From a virus, in the IMG/VR virus record IMGVR_UViG_3300017727_001923, positions 85,136-149,135 of that record: a stretch of 64,000 bases of DNA; one strand, 5' to 3'. This document shows positions 1-6,733 of the stretch, one piece after another. Numbering within the stretch: position 1 is the stretch's first letter; every line of letters starts with the position of its first letter. Position numbers and translations under genes: made by a program. The notes under the pieces were generated by a model. It saw only the letters and a list, made by a program, of their open reading frames with translations. It was not told where the DNA came from and did not search any database.

Positions 1-494
1 TCCGCTTCAACACCTAATAGAACAATACAATCAAATTTTACGTCAGTTTGAATTTTAAAATCGTGGTCAAGTCTGAAATATGAATCACACTCTATTTGAT
101 TTACTTCGTAATGGTCATATAAATCTTTCATGTAATTATCACCATTCTTTGGCATAGTTACATATATGTTACCTTCAGATTCATTTACTGCATGAACGAT
201 AGGAAGTAGATGGTCACCCGCACTATTGATTGGACGATAGTTTCTATCTCTTAGTCGTTCATAGTTAGAATCTTCGAATGAAGTTACTACAAGAATATTT
301 GAATATCCACCAGACACAATCATTCCATCTATAATAGATGCATCTGTTATCAATGGTACAAAATCTTTTCTTGTGACATTCTTGTTATTAAAAACAGATA
401 TCTTTCCGAGAGATTCCATCAACTTAGTCTTTGTATCAAGGTTGATGAGATTGTTCGTATCTATCCCTTTAGGTTGTGTCTTGTATAATAACAT
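1..494 (-). CDS. Partial CDS, unknown protein (N-terminal ~164 residues)
   Basis: The start codon at 494-492 overlaps the stop of the 90-residue gene upstream as TAATG, which suggests translational coupling. The frame stays open to the window edge, so the C terminus is missing. The visible protein begins MLLYKTQPKGID and shows no signal peptide or membrane segment. It has a hydrophobic, glycine-containing stretch near residues 47-70 that looks like part of an alpha/beta fold. I do not recognise the family. Co-transcription from the late promoter at 772-779 suggests a late gene, perhaps in virion assembly, but nothing in the sequence proves that. Confidence 0.75.
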   Translation of the reverse strand, partial: MLLYKTQPKGIDTNNLINLDTKTKLMESLGKISVFNNKNVTRKDFVPLITDASIIDGMIVSGGYSNILVVTSFEDSNYERLRDRNYRPINSAGDHLLPIVHAVNESEGNIYVTMPKNGDNYMKDLYDHYEVNQIECDSYFRLDHDFKIQTDVKFDCIVLLGVEA

Positions 495-766
495 TATGTC
501 CCCTTATAAATCTTTTGAATGTGGTCTTCGAATTGTTCTATCTTTTCGAGACGATTTGGCCAGAGAATGTATTCTTTCTCTGGATTCTGTTTTAGATTGT
601 TCAATAGGGGTTGAACCGCATTAAACAACGTGTCTAGTTTTTCTTGAGTTTCGGACACAGATGCAGTAGTAGAAGCAACTGACGCTTGTGCTTGTTGCAC
701 AACCTCTAGTTCATTCTCATCTACAAGGGTGAATCCGAAATCAAATAGTTCGTTTGAATTACTCAT
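494..766 (-). CDS. Conserved hypothetical small protein, 90 aa, coiled-coil-like
   Basis: This small acidic protein has an N-terminal segment reading FDFGFTLVDENELE. An Ala/Ser/Thr/Gln-rich helical stretch follows (about residues 22-60), then a C-terminal block KEYILWPNRLEKIEQFEDHI. The WPNR block looks like one I associate with small proteins of marine T4-like phages, but I cannot give a function. The start lies exactly five bases after a TATAAATA late promoter on the same strand (772-779), with no Shine-Dalgarno in between. Its stop overlaps the next gene's start. A structural or assembly role is a guess from late expression only. Confidence 0.75.
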   Translation of the reverse strand: MSNSNELFDFGFTLVDENELEVVQQAQASVASTTASVSETQEKLDTLFNAVQPLLNNLKQNPEKEYILWPNRLEKIEQFEDHIQKIYKGT

Positions 767-771
767 AGTTC

Positions 772-779
772 TATTTATA
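772..779 (-). promoter_or_regulatory. T4-type late promoter, minus strand
   Basis: TATAAATA on the minus strand, followed by GAACT and the ATG of the 90-residue gene. The promoter end and start codon are only five bases apart, so transcripts from here would be nearly leaderless. The same arrangement recurs at 11044-11051. Confidence 0.75.
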
Positions 780-799
780 CCTTTAAATAATTGTAAAAA

Positions 800-832
800 A
801 CACTTGACAAAGTGTGTTTTATCCTGTATAGT
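800..832 (+). promoter_or_regulatory. Sigma-70-type early promoter with operator-like inverted repeat
   Basis: -35 TTGACA (804-809) and -10 TATAGT (827-832) are separated by 17 bp. The -35 lies inside an exact inverted repeat, ACACTT-GACA-AAGTGT (800-815). The identical 16 bases sit over another promoter at 60982-60997, so a dimeric regulator could act here. It drives the gene at 858. Confidence 0.8.
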
Positions 833-857
833 GTATTTATATAGTCTGGAGATATAG

Positions 858-1154
858 ATGCAAACATTTCACGGTTCAATGAAATACGACATGCATGGTC
901 GTAAACGTAAGACGAATGCATGGAAGAAGACCCCCAAACGCAAACCTGAGTTCAAACCTCTTGAAAACTACTCTATAGGTAATGGTGAAGACCATCGTAA
1001 GAAATACCCGTCCGCTAGTGACATGGGTTATGTCCCTCAAAAAGACAACTCTTATAAATTAGAAGAGTCCAAGAAGTTTACTGTCGCACCCGCATACAAT
1101 AAAGGTGCATACCAAGTCATCCCCCGTGGTGACGTTAAACATATAGGAAAATAA
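858..1154 (+). CDS. Hypothetical basic protein, 98 aa
   Basis: A very basic N-terminal half (about residues 1-33, many Lys and Arg, motif GRKRKTNAWKK) is followed by a polar, Tyr/Pro-containing tail. There is no membrane segment or catalytic motif. It is the first gene after the sigma-70 promoter at 804-832 and has a GGAG ribosome binding site about seven bases before its ATG, so it is probably an early gene. The composition would suit nucleic-acid binding, but that is inference. I recognise no family with a known function. Confidence 0.75.
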   Translation: MQTFHGSMKYDMHGRKRKTNAWKKTPKRKPEFKPLENYSIGNGEDHRKKYPSASDMGYVPQKDNSYKLEESKKFTVAPAYNKGAYQVIPRGDVKHIGK

Positions 1155-1156
1155 CT

Positions 1157-1315
1157 ATGTTACCCAAAGATGAACGTGATGAATTCGAGATATTTGCTCG
1201 TGAGATGTATCAAGAAAACTGTCGTGAAAGAGACATTTATAACGAACCTCTACTTACCTTTGACGAGTACGTTGAAAAAAATAATCAATTTTTGCTTGAC
1301 AACTTGCGTAAATAG
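1157..1315 (+). CDS. Small hypothetical acidic protein, 52 aa
   Basis: An open frame starts at ATG 1157, two bases after the preceding stop, and runs to TAG at 1315. The product begins MLPKDERDEFEIFAREMYQE and ends in a short charged tail. It contains a Cys at residue 22 and reads like a real small helical protein (regular spacing of acidic, aromatic and basic residues). It sits in the same early transcript as the 98-residue gene. The last codons contain the -35 box of the next promoter (TTGACA at 1296-1301), so coding and promoter overlap. Function unknown. Confidence 0.7.
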   Translation: MLPKDERDEFEIFAREMYQENCRERDIYNEPLLTFDEYVEKNNQFLLDNLRK

Positions 1316-1324
1316 TGTTATAAT
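1296..1324 (+). promoter_or_regulatory. Sigma-70-type promoter
   Basis: TTGACA at 1296-1301 and TATAAT at 1319-1324, 17 bp apart: a perfect consensus. It overlaps the end of the 52-residue gene and drives the cluster starting at 1360. Confidence 0.85.
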
Positions 1325-1359
1325 ACTTGTATTGATAATGAGAACTATGAGAGGAAATT

Positions 1360-1839
1360 ATGAAATTAGTTATTCAAACCCAATATAAAGAGAACTATGC
1401 CGCACATAATGAGGATTATGTCCACGGTGTCTCCGAATCCTATTGGAAGAACAAGGGTGGTAGCACCTACATTGTGGACTATGTGTCCATAGAACAAGCT
1501 CAATCTGAAGGATACTACGAAGAGTTGTATTCTAAAATTGAGTTCAGTAATGAGGCATGTGAAGAATATGTCATTAGTGCAGAAGTAATAGATGATATTG
1601 ATTTCGATATCACCAACCACGTTGAGAAGTGGGAGACTCCTATTATGTTAAGGAATTTTTCTGGTACTAAGTTCCATGCGACTAGAACCACCATAAATGG
1701 TGAGTATGGTTACATGAAATCCGATATCGCAAAGACCGAAAGAACTTGGGTCTTGGGTGATGACGAGTCTGGTGAGTATCACCTACATCTAACCGATGGT
1801 AGAGTTATGACCAGTGACCAGTATAGGGAGGCGGCATAA
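1360..1839 (+). CDS. Hypothetical protein, 159 aa
   Basis: Soluble, acidic protein beginning MKLVIQTQYKENYAAHNE, with a Tyr/Gly-rich first third and a C terminus ending in DGRVMTSDQYREAA. A GAGAGGA ribosome binding site precedes the ATG, about 36 bases after a consensus sigma-70 promoter. I recognise no domain with a known function. It is the first gene of a three-gene run in which each stop overlaps the next start, so its product may be needed together with those of the 91- and 185-residue genes, probably early in infection. Confidence 0.75.
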   Translation: MKLVIQTQYKENYAAHNEDYVHGVSESYWKNKGGSTYIVDYVSIEQAQSEGYYEELYSKIEFSNEACEEYVISAEVIDDIDFDITNHVEKWETPIMLRNFSGTKFHATRTTINGEYGYMKSDIAKTERTWVLGDDESGEYHLHLTDGRVMTSDQYREAA

Positions 1840-2114
1840 TGGCAGATAGACTTATGAATGGTGGGTGTATGGTCGAGAAATTCGAGATGCCTGAAGTAGA
1901 TGGGTATCAACTCGTCTACAAATTTGATAATGGTTATGGTGCATCTGTAGTCAAACATGACTTCTCTTACGGTGGTAAGAAAGGTCTATATGAACTTGCA
2001 GTACTTGACAATGAAGGTGCATTGTGTTATAATACTGGTATAACTGAAGATGTTGTCGGTCACCTAACAATGGGTGAAGTCGATAAATTACTTGTGGAGA
2101 TATCACATCTATGA
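1839..2114 (+). CDS. Hypothetical protein, 91 aa
   Basis: The start overlaps the previous stop as TAATG and is preceded by a strong GGGAGG site, so I keep the first ATG. Internal Met codons at residues 6 and 11 are alternatives. The protein looks like a small all-beta domain with alternating aromatic residues (YQLVYKFDNGYGASVV) and a C-terminal helix. No known family is recognised. It lies in an early operon between two other uncharacterised genes. Confidence 0.7.
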   Translation: MADRLMNGGCMVEKFEMPEVDGYQLVYKFDNGYGASVVKHDFSYGGKKGLYELAVLDNEGALCYNTGITEDVVGHLTMGEVDKLLVEISHL

Positions 2115-2668
2115 ACATATTCCATTTAGACCAAGACCCTACAATTGCCGCACAGATGATGTGTGACAAACACGTGGTCAAGATGGTTGTCGAATACGGA
2201 CAGCTACTGTCTACTGCACATCGTGTACTAGATGGTGAATTGTATTTGGACAAGACCAAGAATGGTCGTAACATCAAACGATGGAGACTAAAACCAACTG
2301 CACAAGAAGAACTCTTGTACAAAGCATCTCATGTCAATCACCCATCTAATATTTGGGTACGTGATAATGACAAGAACTATCGATGGTTGTATAAACACTT
2401 CAAAGCGTTGTGTAAAGAGTACACCCATCGTTACGGTAAGATACATATGACCGATGACAAACTTAGTGGTCAGTTATGGTTTGCACCACGCAATATCAAA
2501 CAGACAGTAACCACAACCAAATTCGCACAAGCAATGCCTGAGTATTGCAAACGTGAAGACCCTGTAGAAGCATATCGCTACTACTATATCAATGAAAAGA
2601 AAGACTTTGCGAAGTGGACTAACCGTGCAATGCCATGGTGGTATCAACAAGCAGTCGGTGGATTTTAA
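2111..2668 (+). CDS. Conserved phage hypothetical protein, 185 aa
   Basis: Begins MNIFHLDQDPTIAAQMMCDK and contains His-, Cys- and Tyr-rich conserved-looking blocks: CDKHVVKM (18-25), SHVNHPSNIWVRD (about 72-84) and YRYYYINEKKDFAKW near the C terminus. It looks like a compact, mostly helical protein. The pattern resembles a family I associate with marine T4-like phages, but I know no function for it. The invariant-looking His/Cys/Asp residues would be compatible with metal binding or an enzyme. It overlaps the upstream gene by four bases (ATGA). Confidence 0.75.
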   Translation: MNIFHLDQDPTIAAQMMCDKHVVKMVVEYGQLLSTAHRVLDGELYLDKTKNGRNIKRWRLKPTAQEELLYKASHVNHPSNIWVRDNDKNYRWLYKHFKALCKEYTHRYGKIHMTDDKLSGQLWFAPRNIKQTVTTTKFAQAMPEYCKREDPVEAYRYYYINEKKDFAKWTNRAMPWWYQQAVGGF

Positions 2669-2681
2669 AATGGAGAAAGAA

Positions 2682-2936
2682 ATGAAATACCAAGAAATCG
2701 TTGACACCTTACGGGAAGGTGTAGTGAACTTATCGTTTACGAAAGTAAAGGATGGAGAAGTTCGTAATATGAGAGCAACACTGGTATCCGAACAGATACC
2801 ACAGGATAAAATGCCTAAGACAGATGCAAACGCAAATACTGAAAAGAACCAACTTGCGGTTCGTGTATTTGATTTGGATTTACAGGACTGGCGTTCATTC
2901 CGTGTAGATTCGCTCTTGACTTTTAACGCAGTATAA
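2682..2936 (+). CDS. DUF2693 / WYL_2-like small beta-barrel protein, 84 aa
   Basis: I place the start at 2682 because GGAG (2672-2675) lies about six bases upstream. An in-frame ATG at 2670 would add four residues. The protein has helix EIVDTLREGVVNLSF, then strands with FTKVKDGEVRNMRATL, and ends WRSFRVDSLLTFNAV. The WRSFRVDS ending is typical of small SH3/Sm-like phage proteins that I recall as DUF2693 (WYL_2). These are unusually common in T4-like phages, and their role is unclear (possibly nucleic-acid or ligand binding). Identification is from memory of the motif. Confidence 0.65.
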   Translation: MKYQEIVDTLREGVVNLSFTKVKDGEVRNMRATLVSEQIPQDKMPKTDANANTEKNQLAVRVFDLDLQDWRSFRVDSLLTFNAV

Positions 2937-2944
2937 GTTATACT
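2916..2944 (+). promoter_or_regulatory. Sigma-70-type promoter
   Basis: TTGACT at 2916-2921 and TATACT at 2939-2944 with 17 bp between them. It overlaps the end of the 84-residue gene and precedes the start at 2954 by nine bases, so the transcript leader would be very short. Confidence 0.65.
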
Positions 2945-2953
2945 ATATAAGAT

Positions 2954-3604
2954 ATGGTTAAGAAACTAACAGCAGCACAAAAAGCGAAGAAGACTAGGGA
3001 AGCGAATAAGAAACGTGCCTTAGAGGAACTCGGTTACGAACGTAAGAAAGTCAAACGCACACGCAAACCTATGACTGAAGAACAAAGGGAAGCAGCGATT
3101 GAACGTCTTGCAAAAGCACGTGCAGCTAGAGGTGCAGATGGTAGTAAGTCTGTCCACAAGGACATTCGAGATTTACCTGAAGACCATTTCTTGCATTGGA
3201 AGAAAGTCAAAGAGTGGTTGAAGTGTAATCAAGACCAACTAAAGGGAATGAGAAGTTATAAGAATTCTAAGAATGCGAAAGAACGTTCTGAATATATAGA
3301 CTTAAACACTTACATAACCAACATGAAGAGATATCTGTCTCAAGGTGTTTGGTTAGATTTTCGTTATGGTGAACAACGTGAGGGACGTATCCAGAAGGTG
3401 TGTGTCGCAATGGCATACTATCCTGATGGTACTCCCAAACGTCAATACAATTGTTGGTATCCTGATATCGCACAAGTCTGGACTCGTGAACTTGAAGAAG
3501 AGTTCGCAAAGGATTCAGACTATGCTAATCAATTTAAATTGGAAAAACCTCCAGTTCCAGAAGTTATAAATAATGAGGAAGAGGATATAGAAGATGAAAG
3601 TTGA
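2954..3604 (+). CDS. Hypothetical basic protein, 216 aa
   Basis: The first 65 residues are extremely Lys/Arg/Ala-rich and probably helical or disordered (AAQKAKKTREANKKRALEEL). A globular region follows with several Trp and Tyr residues (HWKKVKEWLK near 83, YNCWYPDIAQVW near 172), then an acidic tail. The charge suggests nucleic-acid binding. It stands just before gp33 and gp32, roughly where T4 keeps 59 (helicase loader), and its length is like gp59's, but I see no convincing gp59 motifs and do not assign it. It overlaps gp33 by 11 bases. Confidence 0.75.
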   Translation: MVKKLTAAQKAKKTREANKKRALEELGYERKKVKRTRKPMTEEQREAAIERLAKARAARGADGSKSVHKDIRDLPEDHFLHWKKVKEWLKCNQDQLKGMRSYKNSKNAKERSEYIDLNTYITNMKRYLSQGVWLDFRYGEQREGRIQKVCVAMAYYPDGTPKRQYNCWYPDIAQVWTRELEEEFAKDSDYANQFKLEKPPVPEVINNEEEDIEDES

Positions 3605-3869
3605 TATGATTATGGGTGGAGTAGATTCCTCGGAAGAAGAATCTAACTTCATGAACAAGAAGAAATTTACACGTATGGTTGAAGACTGTGTGAGAACAAA
3701 GTCTATGTCATACATGGATACGGTTGTTTATCTGTGTGAACAGAACAACTTAGAGATTGAGGATGTCAAGAAATATATTTCGACATCTGTCAAAGAGAAG
3801 ATTGAGTTTGAAGCAATGAAGCTTAACTTTCTCGAAAAGGGTGGTGACCTTTCCCTAAATAAAGGTTGA
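3594..3869 (+). CDS. gp33: Late transcription co-activator gp33-like
   Basis: A 91-residue protein with an acidic N terminus and a helical core. NKKKFTRMVEDCV (about 21-33) is followed by SYMDTVVYLCEQNNLEIEDV and KEKIEFEAMKLNFL. This matches the layout I know for gp33 of marine T4-like phages. In T4, gp33 binds the RNA polymerase beta flap and the sliding clamp and, with gp55, activates late TATAAATA promoters, which abound here. T4 gp33 is 112 residues, so this is a short form. Position just upstream of gp32 also fits T4 synteny (33-59-32), although no recognisable 59 lies between. A TATAAATA at 3565-3572 precedes it. Confidence 0.65.
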   Translation: MKVDMIMGGVDSSEEESNFMNKKKFTRMVEDCVRTKSMSYMDTVVYLCEQNNLEIEDVKKYISTSVKEKIEFEAMKLNFLEKGGDLSLNKG

Positions 3870-3894
3870 CATTACTTGATTGTAGTGTTATAAT
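3866..3894 (+). promoter_or_regulatory. Consensus sigma-70 promoter for gp32
   Basis: TTGACA (3866-3871) and TATAAT (3889-3894) with 17 bp spacing, a perfect match. It overlaps the last codon of gp33 and gives gp32 its own strong early promoter and a leader of about 55 bases. Confidence 0.85.
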
Positions 3895-3957
3895 ACGAAA
3901 CTATATTATGAATAAAGTGGATAAACTAAAATACGCAAATATACGGAGAATATAAAT

Positions 3958-4875
3958 ATGTCTTTTGCAAACTTAAAAACCAATCGTACCGATGTGTCCA
4001 AACTGGCATCTGCCGCACAGGAAATGTCTGGTACAAAACAAACTAACAAATACGAAGATACTCGTTTCTGGAAACCAACTGTTGATGACAGTGGTAACGG
4101 ATATGCAGTTGTTCGTTTTCTTCCTGCCGCAGAAGGGTCAGAATTACCATGGGTAAGATACTTTGACCATTTCTTTAAAGGGCCAACAGGTCAATGGTAC
4201 GTTGAGAAGTCTCTGACTACTCTAGGTAACAATGACCCAGTGAGTGAATATAACTCACGTCTTTGGAACACAGGTATCGATGAAGACAAAGAAACTGCAC
4301 GTAGACAGAAGCGTAGACTTCACTATGTTGCAAACATCTTAGTTGTTAGTGACCCATCTAATCCTACTAACGAAGGTAAAGTATTCCTTTATGACTTCGG
4401 TAAGAAAATCTTTGATAAGGTTATGGATAAGATGCAACCTGAATTTCCTGGCGAAGAACCAATCAATCCATTTGACTTTTGGACTGGTGCGGATTTTCAA
4501 CTGAAGATTCGTAATGTTGCGGGTTACAGAAACTATGATAAATCGGAGTTCAAAGTCGCTTCTGCATTGTTTGAAGGTGACGAAACTAAACTCGAAGCAA
4601 CATACAATCAGTTACATGATTCAAGTGAGTTTGCTGATACTGGTTCATACAAATCTTATGACGAACTGAAAAGTCGTTTAGAGGTTGTACTGGGTCAATC
4701 AACTGGGTCGGGTTCAACGGTAAAGAATGATTCTTTAACACAGACTGCGGAAGTAGTTGCTGCTAAAGAAAAAGAACCACAAGTTCTTGCATCTGCACCA
4801 GAACCTAATATCACAGCATCGACTGACGAAGATGATACTTTATCATACTTCGCAAAGTTAGCTGCTGAAGACTAA
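3958..4875 (+). CDS. gp32: Single-stranded DNA-binding protein gp32
   Basis: At 305 residues it is close to T4 gp32 (301). It coats ssDNA during replication, recombination and repair. Order: N-terminal basic co-operativity segment (1-25, NLKTNRTDVSKLASAAQ), OB-type core with aromatic-rich strands (YAVVRFLPAAEG, LPWVRYFDHFF, GQWYVEKS, NPFDFWTGADFQLKIRNV), then an acidic C-terminal tail for partner binding. The Cys residues that hold zinc in T4 gp32 are absent. The segment after GQWYVEKS has Ser, Asn and Asp instead, so the core is probably zinc-free. GGAG at 3945 gives the start. A strong terminator follows. Partners uvsY and uvsW lie at the other end of the window. Confidence 0.92.
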   Translation: MSFANLKTNRTDVSKLASAAQEMSGTKQTNKYEDTRFWKPTVDDSGNGYAVVRFLPAAEGSELPWVRYFDHFFKGPTGQWYVEKSLTTLGNNDPVSEYNSRLWNTGIDEDKETARRQKRRLHYVANILVVSDPSNPTNEGKVFLYDFGKKIFDKVMDKMQPEFPGEEPINPFDFWTGADFQLKIRNVAGYRNYDKSEFKVASALFEGDETKLEATYNQLHDSSEFADTGSYKSYDELKSRLEVVLGQSTGSGSTVKNDSLTQTAEVVAAKEKEPQVLASAPEPNITASTDEDDTLSYFAKLAAED

Positions 4876-4895
4876 ACGTTTACTAGTAACGTTGG

Positions 4896-4924
4896 AAGGG
4901 GAGACTTCGGTCTCCCTTTTTTTT
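4896..4924 (+). terminator. Rho-independent terminator with UUCG loop, after gp32
   Basis: Stem GGGAGAC / GTCTCCC (4899-4905 with 4910-4916), closed by a C(TTCG)G tetraloop and followed by eight T. It stands between gp32 and the outer-membrane receptor gene, so the receptor gene needs read-through or a promoter I could not find. Confidence 0.92.
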
Positions 4925-4936
4925 ACAGGAAAAATA

Positions 4937-6412
4937 ATGAAAAAAATAATATTAATATTAGCGTTGATGTCATTTAACGTTAATGCAAATGAAATCGAAG
5001 AAGTTGTTGTAGTAGGTGCAAAAATATACCAAGGTGTTGCAGACCCTACCTCAGACAACATATTAACAACAATCGAACCTACCAAACCATTCGTCCTTGG
5101 GGCATTTAATGGTCTTCAATTGTCTGGAACAGATACAAAACATACTGGTGTTTTTAAGAACGGTATCCCAGTAAATGACCCTAGTTCTGGATGGTATGAC
5201 TTTGGTCAAGACCTATCAACTAATCAAAGGGTTACAATTATATCTGGTGCAAACAGTGTTAGATATGGTAGTGGTTCAATGGCAGGAGTTGTTCTATTAG
5301 AGGATGACTTTGGAAAAGGATTCTATACCACAGTATCGACAGATAAAACTAAGATGATGGTAGAGCATGAATTCTTTCAAATCGCAACTTATCGTGGAAC
5401 ATCTGGTTCAGTTAAGACAGACAACGATGAAGTCGATTGGTATGAAAACAAGACATTTAAATTAGGACATGATATCTACAATCTAGAAGTTGTAGACTAC
5501 TCGTATGATTATGACGGTTGTTATAATGAATACTTTGTATTGACTGACGATTGTAATGTTGAAGGTCAGAAGATTAATGTTTCAATTGACCATGATAGAT
5601 TTACTCTAGGTCATACTACAAATGAATCAATCTATAATACTGGAACTGTAATTGAGTCCGATAGAACTTATGGTGATATCCTTTTATATGATGACAATGG
5701 TCATGAACTAGGTGTCACTGCACAGAAAGAAACTTACGGTGAGAGAAAAAGATATACAAACGCTGCTTACTATATTTGGTCTAATGACAATGTAAGTCTT
5801 GGATATAGGTATGAAGAAGGTGAACGTATTGTAAGACTAGGATTAGAAAACAATGGATATAGATTCTCTATGGGTAATAGTTATCGACTACCTAATCTAT
5901 ACGAACAGTTTGGTGATTCTTGGGTATCAGCAAATCCTAACTTGTTACCAGAACAAGGACGTGGAACTGAATTAGGATACAAAGGATTATCTCTGTATTA
6001 CTATAAGTTTGATGAAGGAATAGATTTTGATATGAATGCTTATTCTTATATCAACACTGGTGAATATAGGTCTAGAGGTATTAGATTAGAAAAGAACATT
6101 GGTAAGGTATTTGTATATGGTGAGATTACAGATTCAGATAAACTAAGAGTTCCAAACTATAGAACAAAGATTGCATATACAGACTATGGATTTACTATTG
6201 AGTATCTAGGAGAGTTTGATAAAGGTGTTGACTTTGATGGTAGACTAATTGACGATGTCAGTACATTTAATATCAGTTATAGTTTCACTAATGGTGCAAT
6301 AGGTACTTACAAACTTGAGATAGAAGACGCATTAGATAACTCGTATGAGTATATTCCAGACTATGCGGCTGGTGGACGTATCTTTAGACTTAGTTGGAAT
6401 CTTTTATGGTAA
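4937..6412 (+). CDS. TonB-dependent-receptor-like outer-membrane protein, 491 aa
   Basis: Start chosen at 4937 because it gives a clean signal peptide, MKKIILILALMSFNVNA, after an AGGA site. The frame is open further upstream, through the terminator. The mature part opens with EIEEVVVVGA, like the TonB-box and start of receptor plugs. ANSVRYGSGSMAGVVLLEDD (about 102-121) matches the plug GANSxxYGSGAxGGV signature. The rest alternates polar and aromatic residues as barrel strands. YRLPNLYEQFGD (about 314-325), NPNLLPEQGRGTELGYK and a terminal FRLSWNLLW match receptor barrel motifs and the aromatic last residue used for barrel insertion. At 491 residues it is shorter than usual (600-800), with a trimmed plug. 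The likely ligand (siderophore, haem, cobalamin) cannot be told. Confidence 0.85.
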   Translation: MKKIILILALMSFNVNANEIEEVVVVGAKIYQGVADPTSDNILTTIEPTKPFVLGAFNGLQLSGTDTKHTGVFKNGIPVNDPSSGWYDFGQDLSTNQRVTIISGANSVRYGSGSMAGVVLLEDDFGKGFYTTVSTDKTKMMVEHEFFQIATYRGTSGSVKTDNDEVDWYENKTFKLGHDIYNLEVVDYSYDYDGCYNEYFVLTDDCNVEGQKINVSIDHDRFTLGHTTNESIYNTGTVIESDRTYGDILLYDDNGHELGVTAQKETYGERKRYTNAAYYIWSNDNVSLGYRYEEGERIVRLGLENNGYRFSMGNSYRLPNLYEQFGDSWVSANPNLLPEQGRGTELGYKGLSLYYYKFDEGIDFDMNAYSYINTGEYRSRGIRLEKNIGKVFVYGEITDSDKLRVPNYRTKIAYTDYGFTIEYLGEFDKGVDFDGRLIDDVSTFNISYSFTNGAIGTYKLEIEDALDNSYEYIPDYAAGGRIFRLSWNLLW

Positions 6413-6733
6413 AGGGTCAAATCCTATAGAAGTCCCACATCCACAGGATGATACTTCTCTAGGGTTTGTTATCTTGAAATACTCGTTAAGACCTTGCTTA
6501 GTCCAATCTAAAGTAGATTCTTCTAAGTAAGGTAATGACATCTCATCAATAACTATAGTAAACTTACCATAGTCAAAAGCAATATCATCGTCTTTAGACT
6601 CATCCGCATACTCAATAACATATTCAAAACCAACACATCCCCCTGAAGTAACACCAAGACGTATCATCTTCATATGTCTGTCTTCAGTTCTCTGAATACA
6701 TTTCTGTACAGCAGCGTCAGTCAATTCAATCAC
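6404..6733 (-). CDS. iscA: A-type Fe-S carrier, IscA/ErpA/SufA family
   Basis: A 109-residue HesB/IscA-type protein. The three cluster-ligand cysteines are present: C33 in SGGCVGFEY and C97/C99 in SSCGCGTSIGF near the C terminus. These proteins accept or deliver Fe-S clusters to client enzymes. The gene overlaps iscU by four bases (start 6733, iscU stop 6730) and is last in a minus-strand operon with tail genes. Its stop overlaps the receptor gene's stop tail to tail by nine bases. Whether it is nearer ErpA, IscA or SufA cannot be judged by eye. Confidence 0.93.
   Translation of the reverse strand: MIELTDAAVQKCIQRTEDRHMKMIRLGVTSGGCVGFEYVIEYADESKDDDIAFDYGKFTIVIDEMSLPYLEESTLDWTKQGLNEYFKITNPREVSSCGCGTSIGFDPLP

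Noticed and set aside
1170-1388. 72-codon plus-strand frame
   Set aside because: It lies out of frame over the 52-codon gene and the following promoter and runs into the next gene's start. The 52-codon frame at 1157 is the better reading.
3565-3572. TATAAATA within the 216-residue gene, upstream of gp33
   Set aside because: It lies in coding sequence with no other support. It could serve gp33 but may be chance in an AT-rich region.
2954-3604. Helicase loader gp59
   Set aside because: Length and neighbourhood fit, but I see none of the sequence features I remember for gp59, and the order relative to gp33 differs from T4.
3951-3958. TATAAATA immediately at the gp32 start as a late promoter
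   Set aside because: It overlaps the start codon itself, so a transcript from it would lack the gene's start. gp32 already has a consensus early promoter and GGAG site.
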